A stretch of DNA of 64,000 nucleotides from Viola odorata (Eukaryota; Streptophyta; Magnoliopsida; Malpighiales; Violaceae). A program made the position numbers and the translations under genes. Shown here one piece after another: positions 1 through 11,779 of the stretch (the first letter of the stretch is position 1; every line of letters begins with the position of its first letter). A model generated the notes under the pieces. It ran no database searches, was not told where the DNA came from, and was given only the letters and a program-made list of their open reading frames with translations. The stretch spans positions 43,573,475 to 43,637,474 of the forward strand of contig OY829545.1 of assembly GCA_963691705.1 (NCBI GenBank), given 5' to 3'.

Positions 1-1132
1 CGTTCATACTCACAATGTTGCATGCAGGGTTGACATTCGAGCCTGTGTTGAAAGTGAGTATTTTGTCATTTTCCTTGTTGTTTCGGGGGTACTAACGCTA
101 ACATTGTCTCGCGATTGTGCAGCTCCTCAGCCCGGCTGGAAACCTGAATGCGTTAGGAGACAGGAGAGGAGGGCAGCCGCTGCGGCCATTAATACCGTTG
201 TACCGCCTGTTGTGACCATCAGTCCCATTCAGGCGTCTTCTTCTTAGGTCAACGAGGGGGCTGCCGCTGCTTCCATTTCTGTTCCAACCGCAACTATCGT
301 TGTTACTTCTGTTCAGGCGTCTTCTTCCAGGGCTCCTGTTGGAAGGAAGAAGAAAAAGAAGAGTAGACGCGTTGAGTCTCTTACTCCTCCTTTTGACGTT
401 GCAATTTCTTTTGAGGTGTCGGTTAACGATACTGCTGCTGTACGTTTTCTTTCATGCCTTCGTTATCCCCCGCATTGCATTTCTTAGCATCTTCTAATTT
501 TTCACTTCGATCTTCTTATTTTCCCCCAATATTTTTCTCTGCAAGGTTCTGCTGCTACCTCTGCTCCAACGTCCTCAGAAAATAACATGAACTTATCTCA
601 TATATTTTGCTGAGTCGTAAGAGGGCACAACATGACGGGGGGCGTAAGCTTACCGGCTGGTATCGTTATCAATCAAGAGGGGGACGTCGCCGCCTTTATT
701 TCTGAGGTGCCATCTGGTGGTCAGTCTTCTGATCCGTTGGGGACTGCGGGTGCTACCGGGCCCCTTCACATTTCGCCCAATTCCTTTGACACGTTGCCTC
801 CTCCTTCCATTTTCCAAGTTATAGGCTTCACTAGGGACTTAACGGAGGGAGATTTTCTAGGCTACCACCTTTATGATTCTTTTGGGCTTGGCATGGGCAT
901 CTCTTCTCGCCATCCTCCGTCCCCGACTACTTTATACTTTGTTCCCTCGAGTGCTCCGTCGTGTCCTATTTCTGAGGGAGAGACTGCGATGCCCCGTCTT
1001 ATGGCTGATTTGAGTTCGTTATCCGAGTCTGGGCCCGTTACCTATCAAATCGACTTGGGTAATGTGCGCAGGGCTGGGTTTGGGACTACAAGGGTTAGTG
1101 GTTCCTCCCAGGTTTCTTCTTTAGTGGCCTCT
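1..1132 (+). pseudogene. Antisense gene of Tat element C, 5' portion (Transposase_28-like family, 3' part of exon 1 to exon 3)
   Basis: This matches, in order, the large antisense gene at 56729-59089. The end of exon 1 lies at 1-53, an intron with a GTGAGT donor and AG acceptor at about 54-122, and exon 2 at 123-439 encodes a basic Lys/Arg stretch followed by Ser/Thr/Pro-rich sequence. A second intron covers about 440-545 and exon 3 continues from 546. Exon 2 has an in-frame TAG near 247, exon 3 has a TGA near 611, and the phase across intron 2 no longer fits, so it is a pseudogene. At 1132 the frame is cut by the Athila insertion and resumes at 13182. The family is the plant gypsy-associated protein known in Pfam as Transposase_28. 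Its biochemical role is unknown. The N-terminal domain lies left of the window. Confidence 0.6.
1128..1132. repeat. Target-site duplication of the Athila insertion (left copy)
   Basis: CCTCT immediately precedes the 5' LTR and recurs immediately after the 3' LTR at 13177-13181. Five bases is the usual duplication for Ty3/gypsy integrases. Removing the element plus one copy brings the two halves of the host frame back into the same phase. Confidence 0.9.
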
Positions 1133-2516
1133 TGATAGAGCGCTAAAATGTCATCTTTTCATCGTCCTTTACTTCCGTTTTGGGATGATGATACTGCTAA
1201 TTGTTGGTTCTTCCCTCCTTTTCTACAGAGACACTGCTGAGAAGCAGAAATTATCAAAAGGAGCCAAAAGAGCCTCTATCAGAGCTGTTTTACTGATCGA
1301 AGAAAGATATGTTCCCAGACCTGGGATAAGACTGAGAGTTGGAGCATTGACCAGAGTCAACCGACTTAATGAGCTGCCTGGGCCGCAAGCTTAAGCCCTG
1401 GAATTGAGCTGCCGTCTTCCAGAAGGAAAGAAGTACAACTATGCTAGGACTCCTTAATCGATTAGCATAATCGATTCCCTCTTTTTGTATTTAAATGAAC
1501 AATCCCGTAGATTAGATTTCTATCTCTTCTCTTCGTCTTTTGAATTTTGAACCAGAGATAGGTTTTGTTATTTAAAGCTGCAGCTGTGTAGAAGAGAGGT
1601 ATCTCGTCTCGCTTGGATTTTTTCTACCATTGTTGCAGCTTAACTATTCTCTTATTTTCAATATAATTCAGATTCAGTTTATGTTCGTCTCTTTATTATT
1701 ATTATTGTTATGTCTATTATAGGCTAAACGCCCCCTTCTTAGTAAGGAAGGATTCAAAGCCATGATTCCTAGGTTGTGAGATCAAATCACACTTCACACA
1801 CGCTATACTTGTATTCTTATCCTTCTTGTTTGCATGACAACTTGTCCTTGTTCTTAGTAAAGTCTGATCAGCTTCACATAAGGTTTGGACGATTACAGTC
1901 TTTTCTGGCGGCTTTGGAGTCTACATTGCCAAGAGAAATACGAAGGCAACTAGCTGGTGACAGCTAGAAGGAGAATCAGATCGGGTTTATAGGATAGACA
2001 CGATTCTCTATCCCAGGCCTAGGATTAGGTCTTTCCCTGCGTCTATCAATTGCCCTGATTAAATCCTATAGAGCGTCTCTTAGGATTGTTAGGATGATTA
2101 TGGACTTCCAATAGAGTGTCTCTTTAGAAGTCTTGTGGAGGAGGAAAGTAGGAGATCTAGGTGCCCAATACCTGGTCTCTATAGCCTTCCTATAAGTCTA
2201 GTGTTTAATATTCTTGCATCTATGATCAATTTATTCGAATCATGAGCTATAAGAAGTCCTTACTGGGAAGTCATTATCAACTGGTTAATATCATCCACTG
2301 CGTCTTCTGTTTTGTTTATTTCTGTTAATCTAAAATTGTTTGCAATCAACCAACAACTCATATTGGTATTTACCACCCCTTTTAATTAATACAAAGAATT
2401 GATTTTAATCCACCGAATCTCTGAGGAACGATCCTTTTACCACTTGCTGCAATTAAATTATATACGTGCATGGTAAATTGTAACTTGATTTATTTTGACG
2501 GTCTCGACAGCTATCA
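1133..2516 (+). repeat. Athila 5' LTR
   Basis: The LTR runs TGATAG...CTATCA. It contains a TATA-like TATTTAAA at 1488-1495, a stretch rich in TTATTATTATTG near 1691, and two copies of the TCCCAG-N3-CTGGGA palindrome (1313-1327; 2011-2025, the latter with one mismatch). It is 13 bp shorter than the 3' LTR, mainly because the 3' copy has about 20 extra bases around 12034-12053. Confidence 0.93.
1488..1495 (+). promoter_or_regulatory. Candidate LTR TATA box (Athila)
   Basis: TATTTAAA lies about 355 bases into the 5' LTR and recurs at the matching place in the 3' LTR near 12158-12165. It is the best core-promoter candidate in the LTR. No transcription start is proven. Confidence 0.5.
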
Positions 2517-2518
2517 AA

Positions 2519-2540
2519 TTTTCGCGCCGTTGCCGGGGAT
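2519..2540 (+). promoter_or_regulatory. Athila primer binding site
   Basis: The sequence a few bases after the 5' LTR end contains GCGCCGTTGCCGGGGA, matching the complement of the tRNA-Asp 3' end used by Athila and related elements. The usual leading TGG is TTC here, a mismatch that may reduce priming. Confidence 0.8.
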
Positions 2541-2567
2541 TCAACAGTATTAAATAATTTTCTTTGT

Positions 2568-3833
2568 TTGTTTATGACCAGGTCTTCAGGTGCACCATTA
2601 ATCCAATACAACCCAGAGATTACGCGAGAGGAATTGCAATATCGAAAGCGAACTAAGAGACAAAGATCTGAATCAGAGGTCAGCTCTGAACAATCGCACT
2701 CGTTCAACCCAATCCCAGACCTGGGAGAAGGTTCGTCATCAATACCTAGAAACAACCCGGTACCAGACCAACCAGAAATGGAGAACCCTGACCAGAATCC
2801 AGATCCTAATCCCGATATTCATGCTCCTCCACCACCACTAGAACCTGAACAGACCCTTAGACAGTATCACAACGATGGACCACCGCCTGATACCTATTTC
2901 TGTATCTAGTACCCACCAGCTGAAAATGATTGGAATTTGAAACCCAATACTATTCACAACCTTAAGAAATTCTATGGCCTGCCAAGTGAGAATCCATTTA
3001 AACACCTTCAAAGCCTCCATTGGGAGTGTGAAACACTCAAACCACCTAGAGTGGATATCAACAGAGCCAAACTTAGAGCTTTCCCTTGGACTTTTGAAGA
3101 CAAGGCTAGGAATTGGTTCCTGAGCTTGCAGCATAACTCCATCACAACATGGCCCCAAATTTTGACCGTGTTCCTCAATAAATATTGGTCTTCCACCAAG
3201 GCTGGAAATGCCAGAAAGAACATCGTATCAATTCATCAGGATCCGAGCGAGGATTTTGGAGAATATTACCAACGGTATAAGGACCTACAGGAGATTTGTC
3301 CGAACCATGGAGTCTCAGATCAAAATCTGATCCAGTATTTCTACGATGGTATGATCCACAGAGACAAGGTGATGTTAGATGGAGCAGCAGGAGGTGCCCT
3401 TCAGGACTGCACTTTGACAAAAGCCAACAATCTACTCCAGACACTGGCAGAAAATTGCTACCAAAATGGACCAGCTGACAGAGGCACAAGTACAGGTAAT
3501 GTATCTTTCTTTGAGCAAAAATTTACTGAGATTTCTAACCGTTTAGATAATCTCCAAGTAGGTCAACAGGTTCAGGTACAACAAATATAATCTGTTGCAT
3601 GCGGTTTATGTTGCCAGCCAGGACATTCTACGGATCAATGCGTACTAGTTACTGGAACGCCCGAAGAAGTCAGTGCAGCAAATCAGTACAATCAACAGTA
3701 TGGAAGGTACCCACCTCACCAGCCAAGGTTCCATCCTAACCAATATAACAACAACCCAGGTTGGAAAGAAACCACAAATTCCAACAACATAGTCCAGCCT
3801 AACTATAGCCAGAATCAATCCTACCCAAATCAA
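2568..3833 (+). pseudogene. Athila gag (capsid plus zinc knuckle), two nonsense codons
   Basis: The frame opens with an ATG about 50 bases after the LTR. The N-terminal part is Pro/Asn-rich. From about 2937 the Retrotrans_gag capsid domain is recognisable, with aromatic motifs such as ARNWFLSL and a long helical stretch with DLQEICPNHG. A CCHC-like knuckle (CGLCCQPGHSTDQC) follows near 3601, then a Gln/Asn/Tyr/Pro-rich tail. The frame is interrupted by TAG at 2907-2909 and TAA at 3588-3590 without any shift. Both could arise from Gln codons by C-to-T change. The same reading frame continues through protease and pol to 8213. The product would form the particle shell and bind RNA. Confidence 0.82.
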
Positions 3834-5231
3834 ATGCCTCCTCCTCCCATGAACTTACAAAATTTCGTGCCCAGACCCAATGCTCCCCAAAACCCAATTC
3901 CACAACAGCCACTAGCAACAACAGTGGATGGAATAAAGGAAACTCTTAGCCAGTTTATGAAAGCAACTCAAGCATCTCTTTCGAATGTGGAGAAACAGAT
4001 TACACAATTGAATATAAACAGCAATGAGCAGGGAGCCAGGTTACCAGCATCAACAGTGGATAACCCAAAGCACAACGTCTTAGCAATGATGTTGAGAAGT
4101 GGCACAGAAACCCCTCGGCTGGGAAAGAAGCAATCTGATACACCTATATCAGACCAGATTGAAGCAGAGGTTGAGATAACTCCAGAAACTCCAGTACATG
4201 TGAACCCTACCCCTGAAATAGCTACCATTAAGAAGGACCAGGTAATTCGCCTTCCTTTCCCTGACAGGTCTGAAAAGACCAAGAGGGTTAAGGAAGAAAA
4301 AGCAATTTTGGATCTATTTCGAAAGGTAGCAGTTAATGTTCCTTTATTAGATATGATAGCACAGGTTCCAAAATATGCAAAATTCTTAAAGGAGCTATGT
4401 ACTAATAAAAAGAGGCTTACAAGGGTAGAAAGAATAAACATGAATGAGAATGTTTCAGCCGTCTTCCAAAAGAAGCTACCAAACAAATGTAAAGACGGAG
4501 GGACATTCGTGATACCGTGCCAAATTGGAGAACAGAAGATCGAGAAGGCTTTATGTGATATGGGAGCTGGTATAAATGTGTTATCTTTAACAATTTTTAA
4601 CAGCTTGAACATTGGAGAATTAAAGGAAACGAGGCTTGTGATTCAGTTAGCGGATCGATCTATAATTTATCCTGTAGGTGTTGTAGAAGATGTGTTAGTA
4701 CAAGTCAATGACTTTGTTTTTCCTGCAGATTTCTATATAGTTGACATGGGTAACGAACAGACCTCCAAATCTACTGAGATATTGTTGGGCAGACCTTTCT
4801 TGAGGACTGCTCGGGCTAAAATTGATGTCTTTGGGGGCTGTTTAACTTTAGAATTCATGGGAGAAGTAATTTCTTTTAACATGTACGATGCTATGCGATA
4901 CCCAGAGGATTTGCATTGTCTAAATTTTATTAACGTTATTGATTTGGATGATGAAGATATTTATGAAATTGACAATACAGATCCCCTTGAGTACGTTCTC
5001 ACAAGAAGCATTGATTACTTTAAACTGGAGGAGCTAGAAAGCAAGGTGGAAGTCAGGGAAGAGATTGAGGAAGCAGTATATGAGCTGGATGCGGCCAAAT
5101 TAATAGAAGTTAACCTGAAAGTTATAGATTTACCTGTGACTAATAATTCTTTAGTCTCTTCTATTTTACAGGCCCCAGGCCTGATATTGAAGCCATTGCC
5201 CAGTCACTTGAAGTACTGTTTCTTAGGCTAG
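3834..5231 (+). pseudogene. Athila gag tail, aspartic protease and linker to RT
   Basis: This is an open stretch of 465 codons in the same frame as gag. The first 200 residues are a Pro/Gln-rich, charged linker. The retropepsin-like domain follows: an active-site-like CDMGAGINVL near 4552, the ADFYIVDM region, and the conserved ILLGRPFLRTA segment near 4780, where the Athila family normally has a D-x-G-A core. The remainder is an acidic linker. It ends at TAG 5229-5231, where the related sequence would read on into RT. The protease would process the polyprotein in the particle. The Gly replacing the usual Ser after GA may lower activity. Confidence 0.8.
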
Positions 5232-5246
5232 GGAGAAGGCCTGCCA

Positions 5247-6638
5247 GTGATTGTCTCAAACAAACTATCTCGGTTAGAGGAGGAAAGACTCTTGAGAATC
5301 TTGAAGGACAACAGAGAAGCTATAGGATGGACTATAGCTGACATAAAAGGGATTTCACCTGCCATATGCACACACAAGATCCACCTAGAAGAAGACTACA
5401 AAACGGTGAGACAGCCGCAAAGGAGACTTAATCCTCCTATGATGGACGTCGTCAAACAGGAAGTATTAAAACTTTTAAGTGTTGGAGTGATATATCCCAT
5501 ATCTGACAGCACTTGGGTTAGTCCAGTACAGGTAGTCCCAAAGAAGACGGGGATGATAGTAGTGGAAAATGCTGAAGGACAGTTAGTGCCAACTCGAGTA
5601 CAAAATGGATGGCGAGTATGCATTGATTACAGGAGACTCAATTCAGCGACTAGGAAAGATCATTTTCCTATCCCTTTCATCGATCAAATGCTTGAACGGC
5701 TGTCAGGTAAGTCTCACTATTGTTGTCTCGACGGGTATTCCGGTTTTCACCAAATACCCGTCGCTTTGGAGGACCAAGATAAAACTACTTTTACATGTCC
5801 ATTTGGAACTTTCGCGTATAAACGCATGCCCTTTGGATTGTGCAATGCACCTGCAACTTTCCAAAGGTGTATGATGAGTATTTTCTCTGAATTCATAGAA
5901 AAAGGAATAGAAGTTTTTATGGATGATTTTACTGTTTATGGCGATTCTTTCGATGAATGTCTAGAAAATCTTGAGAAAATTCTAAAACGCTGCTTAGAAA
6001 CAAACCTTGTTTTAAACTATGAGAAGTGTCATTTCATGGTTAATCAGGGTCTGATTTTAGGACACATAGTTTCTCAGAAAGGAATAGAAGTAGATAAGGC
6101 TAAAATAGATGTTATTGACTCTTTGCCATATCCTACTAACGTACGTGAAGTTCGTTCCTTCTTAGGGCATGCAGGTTTTTATAGAAGATTTATTAAAGAT
6201 TTTTCGAAGGTTGCTGCCCCACTTTGCAGGCTGCTCCAGAAGGAAACAGAGTTTAAATTTGACTCTGATTGTGAGGCTGCTTTTGACACATTGCAAGAAA
6301 AATTAACAACAACCCCCATCATTAAAGCTCCAAACTGGAATTTACCATTCGAAAATATGTGCCATGCTTCTAATAATTCTGTTGGTGCTGTTTTAGGACA
6401 GAAAGAAGGACGTGATCCACACGTTATCTATTATGCGTCCCGCATGCTTGACGATGCACAAAAAAATTATACAACAACAGAGAAAGAATTATTTGCCATA
6501 ATTTTTGCTTTAGATAAATTCCATGCATACTTGTTGGGAACTAAAGTAGTTGTTTACTCTAATCATGCAGCGTTACGCTATTTGCTAGTCAAAAAGGAAG
6601 CCAAACCGAGATTGATCAGATGGATATTACTGCTCTAG
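5247..6638 (+). pseudogene. Athila reverse transcriptase and RNase H (RNase H active site altered)
   Basis: Same frame as gag, 463 codons. The RT motifs appear in order: [11 protein letters not shown] near 5608, [12 protein letters not shown] near 5727, [14 protein letters not shown] near 5830, and the catalytic FMDD box near 5918. The thumb and connection ([12 protein letters not shown]) follow. RNase H begins near 6340. There the expected first catalytic Asp (CDAS in relatives) is His (CHAS), and the later Asp of the TDHAAL motif is Asn (SNHAAL), so RNase H is probably dead even though the frame is open. A TAG at 6636-6638 ends the stretch just before the conserved EFHLEIKDK segment, where Gln is expected. 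RT appears intact. Confidence 0.85.
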
Positions 6639-8213
6639 GAGTTCCACCTAGAGATTAAAGATAAAAGCGGCAAAGAAAATCTAGTAGCAGATCACTTGAG
6701 CAGATTACTCGTAAAACCAGACCATGAACCAGTAAAGGAGGATTTTCCAGACGAAGCCCTTTTCTTTGCCCTGGGAGAAGGGCCAGATGAAAGCCTTATC
6801 CTTGCCCTGGTGGAAAGACCATGGTATGCGGATATAGCCAATTTCCTGCATTCAGGTAAGTTCGACCAGGACATGACATACAGAGAAAGGGAAAAGGTAA
6901 GAAGAGATTCCAAGTTTTATGTATGGGATGAACCCTACATGTGGAACATTGGTAAAGACCAAATATTGAGGAGATGTGTTCTCCAAAATGAATTTGAATC
7001 TATTTTAAGATTCTGCCATTCAGAGGCATGTGGAGGTCATTACGGACCTAAAAGAACAGCATTAAAAATCCTTGAATGTGGTTTTTATTGGCCAACACTC
7101 TTTAAAGATTGCCATCTATGTTGCCAGAATTGCCCTAATTGTCAAAACGTTGGCAATATATCAGCTAGGAATGAAATGTCTTTAAACCCCATCTTTTCTT
7201 GTGAAGTATTTGATGTCTGGGGAATCGACTTTATGGGTCCTTTTCCCAGGTCTGGGGGAAACCAGTACATCATTCTTGTTGTTGATTACTTATCTAAGTG
7301 GGTTGAGGCCAAAGCTACTGCAGCCGATGATGCCAAAACTGTGGTCTCTTTTCTAAAGTCTCACATTCTTAACAGGTTTGGAGTACTCAAGGTGTTAATC
7401 AACGACAGAGGGACCCACTTTTGCAACAAGGTAGTTACTGCCTTACTTGCAAAATATCAAGTCAATCATAGGGTGTCCACAGCATACCATCCCCAGACCA
7501 ATGGGCAAGCAGAAGTCTCAAACCGAGACGTAAAGGCTATTCTAGCAAAAACAGTCAATCCGGACAGAAAATACTGGAGTCAGAGATTAGATGACACTCT
7601 TTGGGCGTACAGGACAACATTTAAGACTCCCATTGGAACAACTCCTTACAATCTAGTGTATGGAAAATCTTGCCACCTTCCTATCGAAATAGAACACAAG
7701 TCCTTTTGGGCGATTAAGCAATGCAACTTGGAACTAAAAAGGGACGCAACAGCAAGGAAACTACAACTCCAAGAATTAGAAGAGATGCGCAGAGATGCAT
7801 ATGAGAACTCCCAACTCATTAAAGCTAAAACTAAGAAATATCATGATAGTCTCATTAAGGATAAAACATTTCATGTGGGACAGAAAGTGTTACTATTTAA
7901 TTCTAGGTTTAGACTTTTCGTTGGAAAGTTAAAATCTAGATGGATGGGTCCATATACTGTTGTTAACATTTACCCTTATGGTGGTATTGATATACAGGAT
8001 ACAAAGAAGGGAATGACGTTCAAGGTTAATGGGCAGAGGCTGAAACCTTACCACGAAGGATTTCAGAGCTGCACGGTGGAGCAAATTCAAGTCCACCTAA
8101 GTCAAAAAAAAATGAGGAATTTCATGTCTAGTCCAAGACAGAAAAGAAGGACGCTACATGGGAGGCAACCCATGCCTTGGTTCAAATTTAATTATCGTAA
8201 TTTATTTGAATAA
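6639..8213 (+). pseudogene. Athila integrase (pol C-terminus)
   Basis: This continues the pol frame after the TAG at 6636. It holds the RNase H end (ADHLSRLL) and an HHCC zinc-binding region near 7012-7140 (CHSEACGGHY...CQNCPNCQ). The rve core follows with the first Asp in WGIDFMGPFP near 7215, the second in LINDRGTHF near 7400, and the Glu in HPQTNGQAEVSNR near 7500. The GPY/F-like C-terminal module (WMGPYTVVNIYPYG) lies near 7940. The catalytic triad is present and the 505-codon stretch from 6696 is open. It would insert cDNA into the genome, but it lies downstream of four in-frame stops, so a full polyprotein cannot be made without readthrough. Confidence 0.85.
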
Positions 8214-8656
8214 ATCTTGAAGAGAATCTGATGGAAATTAGTTGATCATTTTTTCAGGAAAATCAGGAAGCAGTTGCAGTTGAAGTTGATCTTATCCCAG
8301 GTCGGGGATAAGAGATTTTTCAGAGTTATGGATTTGGTGGAATTTGCTCTAATCCCAGGGCTGGGATAAGACCTTTGAAAGATATGTCTGAGTATTCGCA
8401 CAAAAAGCAAAAAGCAGATTTCAGATAAACTCATTATTATCTTTCCAACGGTAATATTATTTAATTAATATGACCATTGTTCACCCAAACCAAAACTCTT
8501 CCCCTATTCTAAATCCGATCAAAAATCCCAACTAAACTAAAACTCTTCCTTCTTTTTCCTAAAATTAACCCTAAATCAAGAACAATCGTCATCATCTTTT
8601 CTTCTTCTTCTTTCTTTCTCCATCTATCCCAGACCCTCAATTCCTAGAATTCCACC
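8214..8656 (+). other. Athila spacer between pol and the post-pol ORF
   Basis: This 443-bp stretch has no coding support. It carries two copies of the TCCCAG-N3-CTGGGA palindrome (8295-8309, 8353-8367) separated by 58 bp, then a pyrimidine-rich leader (8560-8640) ahead of the ATG at 8657. A splice acceptor for a subgenomic RNA would be expected here, but I cannot define one. Confidence 0.6.
8295..8367. repeat. Example pair of the Athila TCCCAG-N3-CTGGGA palindrome
   Basis: TCCCAGGTCGGGGAT at 8295-8309 and TCCCAGGGCTGGGAT at 8353-8367. Other copies in the element: 1313-1327, 2011-2025, 2713-2727, 7244-7258, 10526-10540, 11960-11974, 12674-12688. They occur in LTRs, spacers and coding sequence alike. 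Confidence 0.8.
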
Positions 8657-10724
8657 ATGGTTCTCACCAGAGCTGGCAGATCCACAAAATCCTCTTCGAA
8701 CAAAGCCCCAAAAAGAACAACCAAATCCAAACCAAAAGCAAAACCTAAGGCCGTGATTATCAACACTCCTCCATCATCACCGGCCGATAATATTACCAAC
8801 GAAGATGCCAATCAACATCCCACACCGCCACCTTCTCCACTAAAAGCCAGAAATGCTACCCCGCCGCCACAACCTGAAAACCCCACTCCTATTGCCTCGC
8901 CGGGTCCACTACCACCGTCGTCTCCAGTGGCCGACGATTTGCATGTTGCTGAGCAGGTCGTTGAGCATGTTTCTGAGATTCTTCAACCAGACCCATCAGG
9001 TCGGGTAGAAGAATCGATTCCTGAGGGAGCAACCCAGGCTGAGCCGGCCGTTGATCAGACGGTTGAGTCACCAGAGCATAATTCTACTAGCTCCGGTGAA
9101 GAAACCGCTTCTGATCCCACCTACAAGATCAAACCAATAGAGGCCGTTGACGATTCCGAGCAAGAATCTGATGATGTCCCCTTATCTCGCCTGAGAAAAG
9201 GGAAGCAGAGCCAGGTTCTTGAGAAGTCGACTCCGAAGAAGATCAGTGTGGGGGAGAAGAGGAAAGAGCCAGAAGGCAAAATCCCAGAGGTCCCAGAAAA
9301 AATTGCTTCCATCAGGCCTGATGATGAAGCCAGTGGTAGTCAGACCAAAGCCAAGAGGATTAAAGCAAAGGCCAATGCATCCAATACTAGGCCAGAACAG
9401 AAGAGCCCCCACATACCCCAAAACAAGGTACAAAAGCCTGGGATGCCTTCTCAGCAAGTAGCCTAGATGGAGCAGAAAGGCCATGTCAGAGTCAAGTCCA
9501 GAGCTAAAGGAGGCAGAGCTTCAAAACAGGTACCAGCCCTTGAGAATCTCAAGGGTTGGCTTAATTTTGATGAACTTGAGTCTATTGAACGCTTAGCAAT
9601 TAAATATGAATATGATGTGATTGCATGCGCCCGATGTGATTATCAATTGCTGTCTGATCTTGACCTTATTGATCCTCTCACTAAGTATATCCAGAATGTA
9701 GGGTGGGAGCCTTTATTTTTCCTTGAGCACCCTACTTTCTTAGAACTCACGCTAGAATTTTATGCTTCCTTTTGGATGAATACTAAAAAGAAAGTAGGTG
9801 TTAAAGAGGTTAACTTCAGATTGATGAACCAGTATGCCCACTATACCATGGATGAATTTAATGTGTTTATTGGTTATGTGCCTGAGAATGAATTGAAATC
9901 TGACTGGTATGTCAATTGCTTGACTGATTACCCTGAATTTCCACTATTAGACAAACATGAGGCTTGGAAACAAATTACTAAAGATCCTGCAGCAACTTTT
10001 GATGATAGCCATGCCAAGGCGCATGCTATCCCAGATTTATCACTTAGGGATTATTCATAGGTTTTTAGCCATCAATTTTTCTGGAAAATCTGGTATTGCT
10101 GGTGTGATTTCTAAACAAGAACTGTTCTTTCTTTGGTGTATGGTGAATGAGCATAAGCTTAATTTAGGCTTTTGGCTTTGTAAGCAATTTAGGACTGTTA
10201 AGAATAAGATGCCATTAGGATCCTTGATTACTGCATTTGCTGTCCAACATAGGGGTCTAGATGTGTCTGCATGCGATTTGTATAAATCATCTAATTTGCG
10301 CATTCTAGATTTGAAATCTTTGGATTCCATGGGTTACTTTCACCTGGATGAGAACCGTGTGCTGCGCAGTAATACAGGTTTCACTCCTACTGAAGACCAC
10401 ATCTACTCTGCAAAGAACAGAGGGAACTTCATTTTTGAAAAAGACTTTGTGGCAGGAGAAAGCATCCCAGAGCAGAAACATGCCTCTACATCAGGCCAGG
10501 AAACGCAGCCACCACAAAACTAGAATCCCAGGGCTGGGGAGGAGATGCCAAATATCACAGCTATGATTACCCAGATTTTGGCTAACCAGGAGCTTTTGCA
10601 GAAAACTGTTGAGCAACAAGGATCTCAGATCCAGAAGCTGATTGAGGACCAAAAGCATTCAGATGCCATACAACAGCAACTCTTGGAAAAGCTCATGCAA
10701 AACACATTCCCACCCAACCCATGA
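8657..10724 (+). pseudogene. Athila post-pol (env-position) ORF, broken
   Basis: The ORF begins MVLTRAGRST with a Lys-rich and then Pro/Ser/acidic-rich N-terminal part (8657-9466). A conserved central domain follows from 9467, with motifs such as VGWEPLFFLEHP and YTMDEFNVFIGY, and then a Gln-rich coiled-coil-like tail ending at TGA 10722-10724. It is broken by TAG at 9464-9466, a frameshift near 10040-10060 (the second part continues in another frame, including 10061-10520), and TAG at 10521-10523. Athila elements typically carry a gene at this place, sometimes called env-like. I see no convincing signal peptide or membrane anchor, so an envelope function is not supported by this copy. Function unknown. 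Confidence 0.72.
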
Positions 10725-11779
10725 TTGCCCCGGGTATTTCCTTTCCTTGTTATTTCTTTTATTTTATTTAACGTTGAGTCTTTTTTTCTTTCTCGCACTT
10801 CGAGGACAAAGTGTCATCAAGTGTGGGGGAGTATTTTTGTTATTTGATGCGTTTTGAATGCTTGTTTGAGTCTGTTTATAGAGTCTGTTTTTCTTTTATT
10901 GCCTTCGTGTCATGTCTGTTTGTTTTGAGCATGTTTTATTTAAGATTTTATTGCATGTTTGTAGAAAAATTTTGTGTGTCTAAACAAAGATCATGAAAAT
11001 CAGTTCAGAGTATGCACTTCATCGCATAGGAAACAAAAGATGCTTGAGTTTATAAGTCCATGTTTTATTACCAAGGTATAATCTTTCCAATACTTATGAA
11101 ACTCACTTAATCTACATAGGGTTATGATACTTGGGCTTTCTGATTGAATTTTGCGAGAGAAAACATGTAGAACTGGCATTCTTTACCCTGCTGCCTTTGA
11201 CACATTGACTATCTCTATAGGCCTACCCCTGAAATCATTTTTAGAAGTTTAGCAGCTATGAAAAAAATTTATGAATAAAAATGTTATGTTGCTGCTTTGG
11301 AATTCATGCCTAATTTAAGCAAGAATATCCAAGGAACTACCATCAGCTCTAAAAAAGGGAAATTCGAATGTCTTGGTACCCAGGCCTAATTTAAGCGAGG
11401 GTAACCAAGAAACTTCAGCTGATCAAAATTAAGAAAGGAAAATAGGAAATGCCTAGGGGGTAGACTGAAAATCTATCCAGTCAATGTGAAGGGGGTGGTA
11501 GAAGGAAATGGGAATTGTTCTGTGTGTTTTCGATTGCAAAAATTTGATCGCTAGGCCCTCGATTATGGGACTATATCAGATCAGGTGAGTTTCGGGTCTT
11601 GGTCAAGCCTTGGTAATATTGGATGGAGCTATGAACTTAAGTATCTGTGGATCTTATGTGATGAACTGGGTGCTCTGAAGTCGATACTGATTGATCTTTG
11701 CTTATATGTGTTTTGTTTTGTTGAGTCTTGTGTTAGGTTAGAAATGCTTGGGGGCAAGCATAAGATAGTGTGTGGGATT
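10725..11779 (+). other. Athila 3' untranslated region with purine tracts
   Basis: About 1.05 kb lies between the last ORF and the 3' LTR. A GTGTGGGGGAGT purine tract at about 10820-10832 follows the usual Athila context (GAGGACAAAGTG). A weaker tract (TGTGTGGGATT) sits directly against the 3' LTR at about 11769-11779 and is the positional candidate for the polypurine tract. Direct repeats with the word CCTAATTTAAGC occur near 11308 and 11386. I see no gene here. Confidence 0.6.

Noticed and set aside
3968..4612. Minus-strand frame of 214 codons opposite Athila protease
   Set aside because: It is a shadow of the real plus-strand polyprotein frame, with no recognisable motifs.
8657..10724. 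True retroviral-type envelope gene in Athila
   Set aside because: The ORF is in the env position, but I see no signal peptide, cleavage site or membrane anchor. The tail is a Gln-rich coiled coil ending without a hydrophobic segment.
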